Positions 53,659 to 63,207 of a stretch of DNA of 64,000 nucleotides are shown piece by piece. The notes beneath the pieces are model-generated. The model ran no database searches. It saw only the letters and a program-made list of their open reading frames with translations, and was not told the DNA's origin. The position numbers were made by a program, and so were the translations under genes. Every line of letters starts with the position of its first letter. Position 1 is the first letter of the stretch. The DNA comes from Robertmurraya sp047302285 (GTDB lineage: Bacteria > Bacillota > Bacilli > Bacillales > Cytobacillaceae), in the NCBI RefSeq assembly GCF_047302285.1, contig NZ_CP154845.1, forward strand, positions 3,410,001 to 3,474,000. The letters are read 5' to 3'.

Positions 53659-55071
53659 TCAAAGTAAAAACTGTTTAACTTTCTCTACAGCCGCTTCTCC
53701 TTGATCGATACAGTCAGGAAGACCTAGCCCTTCAAATGAAGCACCAGCAATGAAGACACCTGGTAGCTCACGCTCGACTTGCTCTGTCACTTTAGATAGT
53801 CGCTCCTTATGCCCCACTGTATATTGAGGCATTGCGTTCTTCCATCTAGAAACAACTGCAAATTCTGGTTCCATCGTAATATTCATTGTTTTATTCATAT
53901 CTTCAAGGACAATTTTGACGATCTCGTCATCAGACAGTTCAACAATCGTTTCGTCACCAGCACGTCCAACAAAGCAACGTAATAGCACCTTATCTTCTGG
54001 ACAAGAATGTGGCCATTTTTTATGTCCCCATGTACATGCTGTAATCGTGAAATCACTATTTCGCGAAACAACAAATCCGGTACCATCAATATCCTTCGCA
54101 ATCGCTTCTTTTGGAAATGCCAATGCCACATTGGCAACAGATGTCGAAGGAACATCTTTAAAAGAGTTGAAAAATTCATAATCAGAAAATATCGTCGGTA
54201 ATACCTGATGTGGGACTGTAGAAACAATACTATCCGCAAAAAGAATTTCGCCACTATTTAGGCTTAATTCATAGCCAGTAGAGGTTTTCTTTACATTCTC
54301 CACCTTTTGTCCTTTCAAGACAGTACCTGACTCTAATCGCTCTTTGATCGCATCAACAAAGCTTTGCAGTCCACCTTTAGGCGTTAAAAACATCCCTTTC
54401 TTACTTCCTTTGGACTGAGGACTCTTCTTTGGAGCAGGTGTTGCTTTTTTCATTCCAAGGACAAGGCTTCGATACTTTTGCTCCACCTCGTAAAATTGTG
54501 GGAATGTTGACATCAAACTCATTTGGTCAATATCACCCGCATAAATCCCTGATAATAAAGGCTCAATTAAGTTCTCTACCACTTCATCTCCAAGCCTACG
54601 TCTAAAGAAATGACCCAGCGATTGATCCTGAGCAGGATCCGATTTTGGTAAAACAAAATCAGCTGCTGCTCTCATTTTTCCTGTAAGAGAAAACAAACCA
54701 GTTGTAATAAATGGTCCAACTTGGGTTGGAATTCCCATAATAGAACCACCAGGCATTGGATGGAGTTTTCCTTTTGCTAGTACATACGATTTCCCAGCTG
54801 TGTTGCTTACGAGTGTATCCCCAATTCCTACTTCCTCAGCAAGTCTGGAAGCACTCTTTTTCCGTGCTAAAAATGAATCTGGACCCCTTTCAATCACAAA
54901 CCCATCTTTAACGACCGTCTGAATTTTCCCACCTAATCGATGTGCTGCTTCAATTAGTATAACTTCTAGTGGTAAGTTCTTCTCCCGTGCTTCTTTCTGT
55001 AAATAGAAAGCAGTTGTGAGTCCCGTAATACCTCCCCCAAGTATTACAACCCTTTTCTTTTTCTCTGACAC
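53659..55071 (-). CDS. hemY: coproporphyrinogen III oxidase, HemY/CgoX type
   Basis: A 470-residue FAD enzyme that oxidises coproporphyrinogen III to coproporphyrin III in the Gram-positive (coproporphyrin-dependent) heme pathway; older names call it protoporphyrinogen oxidase. Dinucleotide fold VILGGGITGLTTAFYL (9-24), GGKIQTV, ERGPDSFLARK and C-terminal FAD-binding GVFIAGASFEGLGLPDCIDQG are clear. A basic loop (APKKSPQSKGSKKG) in the middle is as in B. subtilis HemY. The GTG start follows AAGGCG. It is the last gene of hemEHY. Confidence 0.94.
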   Translation of the reverse strand: MSEKKKRVVILGGGITGLTTAFYLQKEAREKNLPLEVILIEAAHRLGGKIQTVVKDGFVIERGPDSFLARKKSASRLAEEVGIGDTLVSNTAGKSYVLAKGKLHPMPGGSIMGIPTQVGPFITTGLFSLTGKMRAAADFVLPKSDPAQDQSLGHFFRRRLGDEVVENLIEPLLSGIYAGDIDQMSLMSTFPQFYEVEQKYRSLVLGMKKATPAPKKSPQSKGSKKGMFLTPKGGLQSFVDAIKERLESGTVLKGQKVENVKKTSTGYELSLNSGEILFADSIVSTVPHQVLPTIFSDYEFFNSFKDVPSTSVANVALAFPKEAIAKDIDGTGFVVSRNSDFTITACTWGHKKWPHSCPEDKVLLRCFVGRAGDETIVELSDDEIVKIVLEDMNKTMNITMEPEFAVVSRWKNAMPQYTVGHKERLSKVTEQVERELPGVFIAGASFEGLGLPDCIDQGEAAVEKVKQFLL

Positions 55072-55159
55072 AGTAAATCGCCTTCTTTTCTTTTGATTGA
55101 TTACTCTGTTTGCTGTATCAATGTTACTTGATTTTTAAAGATATATTTTAGCAATGACT

Positions 55160-56089
55160 TTATTTTAATAAATCAAGTACTGCTGTAGCCATCGCGTCAA
55201 TAAATAATGGATCGGTATTTGGCATTTCAGGGCGGTAGTAACGAACGCCAAGTTCTTCTGTAATGACCTTACATTCATAGTCGTTATCGTATAATACTTC
55301 CAAATGCTCAGCCACAAATCCAACTGGCGTGTAGACAAACGCTTTAAATTGGTGCTCATCATACAAATCTCTCGTTAAATCTTGCACGTCAGGCCCTAAC
55401 CAAGGCTCTGGTGTATTCCCTGCACTTTGCCAACCTACATAGTAATTTTTCACTCCAGCCCCTTCGGCAATTAAGTCCGCTGTTTCCTGTAGTTGGTGTG
55501 GATATGGATCACCTAATTGAAGAATTTTTTCAGGTAAACTATGCGCTGAAACGATCAATGCTGAATGGCTTCTCTCAACTTCTGTCATGCTCTCAAAAGT
55601 TGCTTTCACTTTGTCGACCCAATATTGGATGAATTTTGGTTCCTCATACCAACTCTCCACCGATTTAATTGTTAGGCCACCCAATTTTTCCGCTTCTTCT
55701 TTGGCACGTCCATTGTAAGACTTGATGCTGAAAGTTGAGAAGTGAGGAGCTAATACAATGCTTAGCGCTTCTGTAATCCCGTCCTCATGCATTTGTTTGA
55801 CCGCATCCTCGATGAACGGCTCAATATGCTTTAAACCAATGTATAGCTTAAATTCCACTTCATCTTGCATTTCGTTTAAATGCTTTTGCAGTGCCGCAGC
55901 TTGATTATTTGTCGTTTGAGCTAAAGGAGATAATCCCCCAATTGCTTCATAACGCCCTTTTAAATCCTCTAACATTTCATCTGCCGGTCTACGTCCATGA
56001 CGAATATGTGTATAGTAACGTTCAATATCTTCTTCTTTATAAGGGGTTCCATATGCCATAACAAGCAAACCCATTTGTTTTTTTGTCAT
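55160..56089 (-). CDS. hemH: coproporphyrin ferrochelatase HemH/CpfC
   Basis: A 309-residue soluble ferrochelatase that inserts Fe(II) into coproporphyrin III. Family motifs: GLLVMAYGTPYKEEDIERYYTHIRHGRRP, GGLSPLAQ, the catalytic histidine in SAHSLPEKI, QSAGNTPEPWLGPDVQD and VGFVAEHLEVLYDND. It has no C-terminal membrane anchor and no iron-sulphur cysteines, as in B. subtilis. The ATG at 56089 has GAGGTG about ten bases upstream. It sits between hemE and hemY. Confidence 0.95.
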   Translation of the reverse strand: MTKKQMGLLVMAYGTPYKEEDIERYYTHIRHGRRPADEMLEDLKGRYEAIGGLSPLAQTTNNQAAALQKHLNEMQDEVEFKLYIGLKHIEPFIEDAVKQMHEDGITEALSIVLAPHFSTFSIKSYNGRAKEEAEKLGGLTIKSVESWYEEPKFIQYWVDKVKATFESMTEVERSHSALIVSAHSLPEKILQLGDPYPHQLQETADLIAEGAGVKNYYVGWQSAGNTPEPWLGPDVQDLTRDLYDEHQFKAFVYTPVGFVAEHLEVLYDNDYECKVITEELGVRYYRPEMPNTDPLFIDAMATAVLDLLK

Positions 56090-56154
56090 TTCTTCTGTTC
56101 ACCTCATGTTTTACGTCTCTAAATCAACATCTTGCCAAAAGATATATTGCTATA

Positions 56155-57201
56155 TCAAATGTTTTGCTTACTTGCAGAGTATTCATGTACAAAAGTAGTA
56201 AGCTTCTTTAATGTTTCTGGATTTACTTGTGGGAACACACCATGTCCTAAATTAAAAATATAGCCAGGTTGCTTCATCCCTTGATCTAATATCGCTTTTG
56301 CCTTTTCTTCTATCACTTCCCAAGGAGCTAAAAGGATCGCTGGATCTAAATTCCCTTGAACGGTCTTATTAATTCCCATTCTTCGTGCCTCATCAATCGG
56401 TAAGCGCCAATCTAAGCCCACCACATCTAACGGTAAATCATGCCATTCAAGTGCAAGATGACTTGCGCCCACGCCAAACATAATCAACGGAACATTCTCT
56501 TTGCGTAATTCTGCAAAAATGCGATTCATGACTGGTTTAATAAACGTACGATAATCAGCTACATTTAAAGCCCCCACCCAAGAGTCAAAAATTTGTATGG
56601 CTTTTGCTCCTGCATTCACTTGTGACTTTACGTATGTAATCGTTGTACTTCCGAGTTTGTCCATAAGAGCAAACCATGCATCTGGTTGAGAATACATAAA
56701 TGCTTTCGTTTTATTATAACTTTTAGAAGGTCCACCTTCGATCATATAACTAGCTAATGTAAAGGGAGCTCCAGCAAAACCAATTAACGGAACGGAAAGC
56801 TGTTCTTCTGTTAAAAGCTTGATTGTATCAAGTACATACGGAACATCTCTTTCTGGATTGATTTCCCCTAGTTTATCCACGTCTGCAAAAGTTTGAATAG
56901 GATTTGAGATGACGGGTCCAATACCAGACTTAATCTCAACATCTACTCCAATCGCAGGTAGTGGTGTCATTATATCCTTATAAAGAATCGCAGCATCTAC
57001 ATTATACTGTTCAACAGGTAGCCTTGTTACATACGCACAAAGCTCTGGTTGATGTGTGATTTCAAATAGAGAGTACTTCTCCTTGATCGCCCGGTATTCT
57101 GGCTGTGAACGGCCTGCCTGCCTCATATACCATACAGGCACATAATCCGTTTTTTCTCCCCTTGCTGCTTTCAAAAATGTTTCATTGATTGCTTTGACCA
57201 T
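56155..57201 (-). CDS. hemE: uroporphyrinogen decarboxylase HemE
   Basis: A 348-residue enzyme that decarboxylates uroporphyrinogen III to coproporphyrinogen III. Motifs: VPVWYMRQAGRSQPEYR (with the arginines that bind acetate groups), DAAILYKDIMTPL (catalytic Asp), GFAGAPFTLASYMIEGG, QIFDSWVGAL and NLGHGVFPQVNPE. The ATG at 57201 follows AAAGGTGG; the frame is open nine codons upstream. It is the first gene of hemEHY. A PerR-like box lies about 55 bases before it. Confidence 0.95.
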   Translation of the reverse strand: MVKAINETFLKAARGEKTDYVPVWYMRQAGRSQPEYRAIKEKYSLFEITHQPELCAYVTRLPVEQYNVDAAILYKDIMTPLPAIGVDVEIKSGIGPVISNPIQTFADVDKLGEINPERDVPYVLDTIKLLTEEQLSVPLIGFAGAPFTLASYMIEGGPSKSYNKTKAFMYSQPDAWFALMDKLGSTTITYVKSQVNAGAKAIQIFDSWVGALNVADYRTFIKPVMNRIFAELRKENVPLIMFGVGASHLALEWHDLPLDVVGLDWRLPIDEARRMGINKTVQGNLDPAILLAPWEVIEEKAKAILDQGMKQPGYIFNLGHGVFPQVNPETLKKLTTFVHEYSASKQNI

Positions 57202-57256
57202 GAAATGAAGTCCACCTTTCAAACCCATCCATTCTTAAATAAGAGAATAGATTATT

Positions 57257-57271
57257 TTATACTCATTCTAA
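57257..57271. promoter_or_regulatory. PerR-like box upstream of hemE
   Basis: TTATACTCATTCTAA agrees with TTATAATNATTATAA at 12 of 14 fixed positions. I could not pair it with a clear promoter. Confidence 0.35.
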
Positions 57272-57335
57272 TATAGCGTTTTCTACTACCGTTGTATACA
57301 ATACCGTTCGAACTGTCAAAAAATAGACGTTTTTA

Positions 57336-59153
57336 TCAATTAATCACTTCAAATTGATTACAATAGGATTCATAATAAAATCCTTGCTGAGAAAGAAGTT
57401 CATCATGTGTCCCTCTTTCTATAATCTCTCCATTCTGAATGACCAATATGACATCGGCATTCTCAATCGTTTTTAAACGATGGGCAATGACAAAACTTGT
57501 CCGTCCTTTCATTAAATTGACTAGACCAGTTTGAATTTCAATTTCCGTTTTCGTATCAATGCTTGAGGTCGCTTCATCGAGAATTAAAATACTTGAGTCT
57601 GCAAGAATGGCACGTGCAATGGCAATAAGCTGCTTCTGTCCTTGACTTAAATTATTTCCCCCTGATGATAAAAGGGTCCCATATTTCTTCGGTAAATGCT
57701 TAATAAAACGATGAGCAGAAGCTGTTTTAGCAGCACGAATGACCTCTTCATCCGTTGCTCTTAAGTTTCCATAGCGAATGTTTTCCATAATCGTTCCTGA
57801 AAAAAGAAAGGTGTCCTGTAATACAAGACCAATATTTCTACGTAGATCTTTCAAACGATATTCTTTTATATTTCGCCCATCAATCATCACACTTCCCGCA
57901 TCAACATCATAAAAGCGTGCGAGCAGGTTGATAATCGTTGTTTTCCCAGAACCTGTAGGACCAACAATGGCAATGGTTTGTCCAGCTTTCGCATGAAGGG
58001 AAATTTCTTTTAAAATGATATTCTCTTTTGAATATCCAAAAGAAACATGTGAAAATTGTACGTCTCCTTTAAAGGTTTTAACTGGAACCGCTTTTTCCTG
58101 TTCTCGTACTTCAGGTACCTCATCCAAAATTTCAAATGCTCTTTCAGTCCCTGCAATGGCCGCTTGAAATGTATTCAGTAGACTTGACATTTGGTTAATT
58201 GGACGGAAAAACTGCCGCGAATACGTCACAAAAGCAGCAATGATCCCAACGCTGGCCAAATCATTTAACGTTAATAGAGCACCAGAAGCAATAATAAAGA
58301 CTAACCCAAGATTATTAATGAAGTTATTAACCGGGCCTAAAAAACCAGACACAATATCCGCTTTTGTTGACGACTGTCTTAGTTGTTCATTGACAGTAGA
58401 GAACTTGGTATACACCTTTTCTTCTTTCCCGAATAGTTGGATCACCTCAAGACCCGTGATCGATTCTTCAATGATTCCATTAAGCTCTCCAAGATCACGC
58501 TGTCTTTTAATAAAATTGCTACTGCTATACTTAATGATTCTTTTCGTGGAAAAAATTATTACGGGAATGACACATAATGTGATAATCGCCATCAACCAAT
58601 TCAAGGACAGCATGGCAATTAGCACTCCAACAACGGTTAAAATAGCTGACATGATTTGAATAACACTCTGACTTAAAGCATTATTCAGTTGATCAATATC
58701 ATTCGTAACTCTACTCATGAGCTCTCCTTGACTCCTTTTATCAAAAAACTTCAAGGACAAGTTCTGTAATTGATTAAATAAGTCCTGTCTTAACTTTCGA
58801 ATCGTTTTAAGAGATATATTAATCATCAAATATGACTGAAACCAAGTGAATATAGAAAAAACAATATAGACAACAGCAAGAATGGTGACCATCTTAATTG
58901 TTCCACTAATATCTTTCGGAATGATGTATTCATCAATTATGATTCCAATCATATATGGACCAACTAGCCCCAATAAGGTCGTTAGGATAACAAGCACGAT
59001 GGCAAACAGAAGAGACAGTTTCTCATTCTTCATATAAATCCAAATTCTCTTTAATGTTCCTTTGCTATCCTTTGCTTTTACGACAGGTCCTTTAAAATTC
59101 CCCCTGCCGCCTGGGTGCCCTCTTGGGGAAAACTTAGTAGTTTGTTGACTCAT
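57336..59153 (-). CDS. ABC exporter half-transporter with canonical ATPase site
   Basis: A 605-residue type IV ABC exporter subunit: six membrane helices (about 50-330) then an ATPase with Walker A GPTGSGKTT, Q-loop LVLQDTFLF, Walker B ILILDEATSSID (catalytic Glu present) and switch His in VIAHRL. The signature is NLSQGQKQL, a common variant of LSGGQ. It pairs with the gene upstream, whose Walker B lacks the Glu, so the complex is heterodimeric like YfiBC or BmrCD. A Gly-rich N-terminal extension (FSPRGHPGGRGNFKG) is present. The ATG at 59153 follows GGGGGATG; it overlaps the upstream gene by 20 bases. The substrate is unknown; a drug or lipid is possible. Confidence 0.92.
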   Translation of the reverse strand: MSQQTTKFSPRGHPGGRGNFKGPVVKAKDSKGTLKRIWIYMKNEKLSLLFAIVLVILTTLLGLVGPYMIGIIIDEYIIPKDISGTIKMVTILAVVYIVFSIFTWFQSYLMINISLKTIRKLRQDLFNQLQNLSLKFFDKRSQGELMSRVTNDIDQLNNALSQSVIQIMSAILTVVGVLIAMLSLNWLMAIITLCVIPVIIFSTKRIIKYSSSNFIKRQRDLGELNGIIEESITGLEVIQLFGKEEKVYTKFSTVNEQLRQSSTKADIVSGFLGPVNNFINNLGLVFIIASGALLTLNDLASVGIIAAFVTYSRQFFRPINQMSSLLNTFQAAIAGTERAFEILDEVPEVREQEKAVPVKTFKGDVQFSHVSFGYSKENIILKEISLHAKAGQTIAIVGPTGSGKTTIINLLARFYDVDAGSVMIDGRNIKEYRLKDLRRNIGLVLQDTFLFSGTIMENIRYGNLRATDEEVIRAAKTASAHRFIKHLPKKYGTLLSSGGNNLSQGQKQLIAIARAILADSSILILDEATSSIDTKTEIEIQTGLVNLMKGRTSFVIAHRLKTIENADVILVIQNGEIIERGTHDELLSQQGFYYESYCNQFEVIN

Positions 59154-60885
59154 GGAAGACATCCCCCTTTCCACCCTGTGTATAATAAATCTCCTGGTAA
59201 ACGGAGTTTTCTTTTAATAATTGATGATGGGTTCCATTTCCAACAATTTTTCCGTCTTCAAGGACTAAAATTCGATCAGCCTTCATAATCGAGGAAATTT
59301 TAGAAGAAATAAAAAAGATTGTGGATTGAGCAAATTCACTATTTAGCGCATGCAAAATGCTCTTTTCTGATAATGCATCGACTGCTGATGTTGAATCGTC
59401 CAAAATTAGAATCGAAGGCTTTCGAATAAACGCCCTTGCAATCGATAGTCTTTGCTTCTGCCCACCTGAAAGATTGTTTCCTCCCTGAGATAATGAATGT
59501 TCATAATGCTTATCGAGCTTTTCAATAAATTCAGAGGCATTTGCAGCTACTGACGCTTCTACTATTTCTTGTTGCGATGCAATTTCTTTCCCATACTTTA
59601 AGTTTTCTTCGATTGATCCTGAAAAAAGCATCGCCCTTTGAGGAATAAATCCGAAAGCTTGTCTCAACTGCTGAAGAGAATATTCTTTGATGTTCTTTCT
59701 ATCGATAAAAATATCGCCGGAATCGACATCATATAGACGTGGCAATAGTTTCATTAAGGTCGATTTACCACTTCCAATCGTTCCAATGATTCCAACTGTT
59801 TCTCCTGCCTTCACTTTAAAAGAGATATCTTTTAGGACATACTCACCATTTTTACTATAGCTAAATTGGACACCTCTAAACTCGATCGCTCCCTTTATAA
59901 TTGAACGACTGCCATCTTCGTGTTCGGCAATCTCTAATTCTGTATCCAGTACATTTTTGATTCTTTCTGCTGAAGGTACTGCTCTTGAGATCGACATAAG
60001 CACATGGCTGCTGCTAATTAATGCATTTAACGTAATCGTTAAATAGTTGATAAAGGCAAGGATAACACCTACATTTGTCGTCCCTTCCTCAACTTTAATC
60101 GCTCCCATCCATAGGGCTGCGACAATCCCGATGTTAACAAGGAACAACATGACAGGCATAAGTCCCATCATCATTTGACTAGCAGACATATTCATCTTTG
60201 TTAGAGCTTCGTTAATATGAGAAAAATTGTTTTTCTCATATTCCTGTCTCCCGAATGCTTTAACGACGCGTATCCCTGCGAGATTTTCTTGTAGCTTCGT
60301 ATTGATCTTGTCGATTGCCTCTTGTACTTTTCGAAAAAGGACTCCGGCATGCTTCATAAAATACCAATTGACGATTGCGAGTAATGGAATTAATACTAAC
60401 AGAATCGGAAAGAACTCTCTTGCAGATACAAACACAATAAGAACACTTCCAATGAATAAAAGGGGACTTCTTACAAGAATTCTTAATGTCATCATCGTGG
60501 CTGATTGAACAGATGTGACGTCATTCGTGGCAATCGTAATTAACTTCCCTGTACCAAATTTATCTTTATCCCCCGCTGAAAACTGTTCAACTTTTTTGAA
60601 GAGATCTTGGCGAATATCGGTAGCGAAGTTTACAGCTGCTCTCGTGCTGTAAATCGAGGAACCTAGACCACCTATTAAACCAACAATCGCAATAACCAGC
60701 ATGAGAAGGCTCATTTTGATTACATAGGATTGATTGTCTGCCGCAATTCCGTTATCGATAATTTGCTGCATAATCATTGGTTGAAGTAAATCCATGGCTA
60801 CCTCTATGCACATAAACAACGGACCAATTATCGTAAAAAATAAATATGGTTTTATATATTTTAATAGATTCAATAATGCTCGCAT
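59134..60885 (-). CDS. ABC exporter half-transporter with degenerate ATPase site
   Basis: A 583-residue partner subunit: six membrane helices (about 15-300), Walker A GTIGSGKST, signature NNLSGGQKQR (intact), Walker B ILILDDSTSAVD where Asp replaces the catalytic Glu, and a serine in place of the switch His (FFISSKISS). It therefore contributes a non-hydrolysing site and a good signature. The ATG follows GAGGC. A sigma-A promoter lies upstream. The pair has the size of YfiB/YfiC of B. subtilis. Confidence 0.92.
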   Translation of the reverse strand: MRALLNLLKYIKPYLFFTIIGPLFMCIEVAMDLLQPMIMQQIIDNGIAADNQSYVIKMSLLMLVIAIVGLIGGLGSSIYSTRAAVNFATDIRQDLFKKVEQFSAGDKDKFGTGKLITIATNDVTSVQSATMMTLRILVRSPLLFIGSVLIVFVSAREFFPILLVLIPLLAIVNWYFMKHAGVLFRKVQEAIDKINTKLQENLAGIRVVKAFGRQEYEKNNFSHINEALTKMNMSASQMMMGLMPVMLFLVNIGIVAALWMGAIKVEEGTTNVGVILAFINYLTITLNALISSSHVLMSISRAVPSAERIKNVLDTELEIAEHEDGSRSIIKGAIEFRGVQFSYSKNGEYVLKDISFKVKAGETVGIIGTIGSGKSTLMKLLPRLYDVDSGDIFIDRKNIKEYSLQQLRQAFGFIPQRAMLFSGSIEENLKYGKEIASQQEIVEASVAANASEFIEKLDKHYEHSLSQGGNNLSGGQKQRLSIARAFIRKPSILILDDSTSAVDALSEKSILHALNSEFAQSTIFFISSKISSIMKADRILVLEDGKIVGNGTHHQLLKENSVYQEIYYTQGGKGDVFHESTNY

Positions 60886-60932
60886 GTGACTAGCCTCATT
60901 TTTAATGTGATTAGAAAATAAGCAACGGATAT

Positions 60933-60961
60933 ATTATAAGCTTCATTTAATTGAAAAACAA
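60933..60961 (-). promoter_or_regulatory. sigma-A-type promoter of the ABC exporter
   Basis: On the minus strand TTGTTT (60961-60956), 17 bases and a perfect TATAAT (60938-60933). The rest of the gap, 60962-61130, is AT-rich and holds no gene. Confidence 0.65.
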
Positions 60962-61130
60962 TTTAGGTGAGTCAATTACACAATGTACAAGTGCAATTTT
61001 TAAAAACGAACATCCTTAAATAAAAATTTGATTTATATTCGTGTTTACGAGATTTCCCCTTCAAAATAATCAAAAAAAATTCGTTTTTAAATTTTTAAAA
61101 ACACAAAACGTGATAATAATTTAGGGCATG

Positions 61131-61159
61131 AAAAAGCTCCTACAAAATGTAGGAAGCTT
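61131..61159 (-). terminator. hairpin with T-run, minus strand
   Basis: AAGCTTCCTACA and TGTAGGAGCTT arms around TTT, then TTTTC on the minus strand. It lies beyond repeat copy B, 330 bases past liaR. Confidence 0.6.
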
Positions 61160-61161
61160 CC

Positions 61162-61455
61162 GGTTTGTCTAATTCGATCCAAACATCTCTCCCCCTTAAG
61201 CGGAATTTTTCCTGTTATCTCCACAATGAAGTCCCTTTTGGGGAAATAACGGAAGATTTTCCGCTTATGGAGGGCAAAAGCGTTTATTTTGGCATTTTTT
61301 GAGTGAATAGCAGGAATTTTTCCTGTTATTTCGGCTCTTTTTCATGATGGTTGCTCATTAAGCGGAATTATTCCTGTTATTTTTCCATACCGATACTCTT
61401 ACTGTTTATACGAACACTTATCCACAAATCGAGGGAATTATAAATTCCTGGTAGA
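61162..61455. repeat. intergenic repeat family, copy B
   Basis: About 295 bases, the longer relative of 53373-53558. It has the 17-mer GGAATTTTTCCTGTTAT at 61202 and 61313, a one-base variant at 61364, and a related unit in inverse orientation near 61244-61267 (ATAACGGAAGATTTTCCGC). The 51-bp step between the last two direct units is the same as in copy A. Confidence 0.8.
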
Positions 61456-61460
61456 CAATG

Positions 61461-61484
61461 AAAGCACCCTATAAAGAGTGCTTC
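61461..61484 (-). terminator. terminator of liaFSR
   Basis: GAAGCACTC and AGGGTGCTTTC arms, T-poor tail on the minus strand; 31 bases past the liaR stop. Confidence 0.65.
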
Positions 61485-61514
61485 CTCGTGAAAAGTTCAA
61501 AATTTCGACTTGTT

Positions 61515-62153
61515 CTATTCTTTATTCTTAATCACTCCATTGCGATTGGCATAAACAGCAGCTTGAGTACGATCGGCGACATTTAGTTTACTTAAAATAT
61601 TGCTAACATGGGTTTTAACTGTTTTTATGCCAATGAATAGCTCTGAGCTAATTTCTTGATTATTCATACCTTCTCCGATGCACATGAGCACTTCTAACTC
61701 TCTTTCTGTTAACTCATCATGAGGCTTTTTCTCTTGTTGTCTTAGTCGGATCATCATGCGGTTCGCGACTTTGGGTTCAATCACTGATTCTCCTGAAACC
61801 GCCTTACGAATCGCTTTAACTACTTCTTCCGCTGTTGCTGTTTTAAGCATATAGCTAAAGGCTCCAGCCTCAATGGCTGGGAAGACCTGTTCGTCGTCAT
61901 AAAAACTAGTAATGATAATAATTTTACAATGAGGCTCATGCTTTAAAATTTCTTTTGTTGCGTCAATCCCTGTTCCATCTTCCATTAATAAGTCCATCAA
62001 CACGACCTCTGGCTTTTTCTCAAGTACAAGTTTAACAGCTTTATTTCCACTACATGCTTCTCCTACAATATCAATCTCTGGTTCCGTAATTAAGTAAGAT
62101 ATAATCCCTTTTCTGACCATTTCGTGATCGTCAACAACTGCTACTTTGATCAT
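61515..62153 (-). CDS. liaR: response regulator LiaR
   Basis: A 212-residue NarL/LuxR-type response regulator. The receiver has DDH (8-10), phospho-acceptor Asp54 (VVLMDLL), and the conserved Thr and Lys (TS, KTA). The C-terminal HTH is ELTERELEVLMCIGEGMNNQEISSEL. As part of LiaFSR it responds to cell-envelope stress such as lipid II antibiotics. The ATG is three bases after the liaS stop, with AGGGG before it. Confidence 0.92.
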   Translation of the reverse strand: MIKVAVVDDHEMVRKGIISYLITEPEIDIVGEACSGNKAVKLVLEKKPEVVLMDLLMEDGTGIDATKEILKHEPHCKIIIITSFYDDEQVFPAIEAGAFSYMLKTATAEEVVKAIRKAVSGESVIEPKVANRMMIRLRQQEKKPHDELTERELEVLMCIGEGMNNQEISSELFIGIKTVKTHVSNILSKLNVADRTQAAVYANRNGVIKNKE

Positions 62154-62156
62154 TCC

Positions 62157-63197
62157 TTACCCCTCCCTAGTAGATGGTATGCGAATATCGATATATGTAC
62201 CTTCATTTTCTTTTGAACGTATATTAAAAACTCCACCGACCTCTTCACATCGTTCACGCATCGTTTTGAGCCCATAGGATGCTACTCGGTCAATCGTCGG
62301 ATCAAATCCTTTGCCATTATCAGCAATATACAAAGAGATATAATTCTCTTCCTCTGTTAAGGAAATCGTGATTTTAGATGCTTCGGCATGACGTAAAATA
62401 TTCGAAAGAGCTTCTTGAATAATACGGAATAAGTGTTCTTCAGTTGCCTTTGAAATATGAACGATTTCATCAATGCTAGCTTGAAAGTCTAAATTCGTTT
62501 TCCCTTTTAAATCTTGGATCAGCTTAATAACCCCGTCACAAAGACTATCATTACTAAGTTGAATAGGACGCAAATGTAGAAGCAGTGCTCTCATCTCACC
62601 TTGTGCATTTGCAGCAATTTTTGAAATCTCTTCTAGCTGTGCCTTCGCCTTGTCTCTATTATTCTCAAATAATCGTAATGTGGCGGAAGACATCATGCTT
62701 AAAGCAAATAACTGCTGACTGACCACATCATGTAGGTCACGAGCAAGCCTTTGTCTTTCTTCCATCACTACCGCAGCATGTGCTGACTGTGCCAATGATG
62801 TTTTCGTATCTGCCAGCCTCTGCAATGAATGCTTCTGTTCCTCGATATAACCCGCTAAATGATTTAACTCTTCTGAAATAAGTCCGATTTCATCCTTTTC
62901 ATTCACTTGGATGCGTTCAGAAACCTTTCCACTTCTTAAAGAAGAAATAAAGAGGAAAACATCCGTTAATCTTCCCTTTAGAAGTGAGCTTGATCGAAAC
63001 GCAAAATAGGCACCAACAAGTAAAAACACGAAAAGGACGATAAAGGAAAACCAAAAGATTGTTTCAATCGTTAATGTTGCAAAGTCTTGATTAAAAAGCA
63101 ATATTTGAAATCCAACAAACAGGATTAATGTATTTATAAAGGCCATCATCAAAAAGCTTTGTAAAAACGAATATCGAATGCTCGTTAATTTTTTCAT
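62157..63197 (-). CDS. liaS: sensor histidine kinase LiaS
   Basis: A 346-residue HPK7 (NarX-like) kinase with two N-terminal helices (about 14-35 and 48-68) separated by a very short outer loop, a HAMP domain (about 70-122), the HisKA_3 phospho-acceptor His156 (QRLARDLHDVVSQQ) and an ATPase domain with EALSNILRHAEA and DNGKGFD. The very short sensor loop marks an intramembrane-sensing kinase; sensing is done through LiaF. The ATG at 63197 follows TAGGAGCGAAGG; the longer frame has no site. Confidence 0.92.
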   Translation of the reverse strand: MKKLTSIRYSFLQSFLMMAFINTLILFVGFQILLFNQDFATLTIETIFWFSFIVLFVFLLVGAYFAFRSSSLLKGRLTDVFLFISSLRSGKVSERIQVNEKDEIGLISEELNHLAGYIEEQKHSLQRLADTKTSLAQSAHAAVVMEERQRLARDLHDVVSQQLFALSMMSSATLRLFENNRDKAKAQLEEISKIAANAQGEMRALLLHLRPIQLSNDSLCDGVIKLIQDLKGKTNLDFQASIDEIVHISKATEEHLFRIIQEALSNILRHAEASKITISLTEEENYISLYIADNGKGFDPTIDRVASYGLKTMRERCEEVGGVFNIRSKENEGTYIDIRIPSTREG

Positions 63198-63207
63198 ACC
63201 TTCGCTC

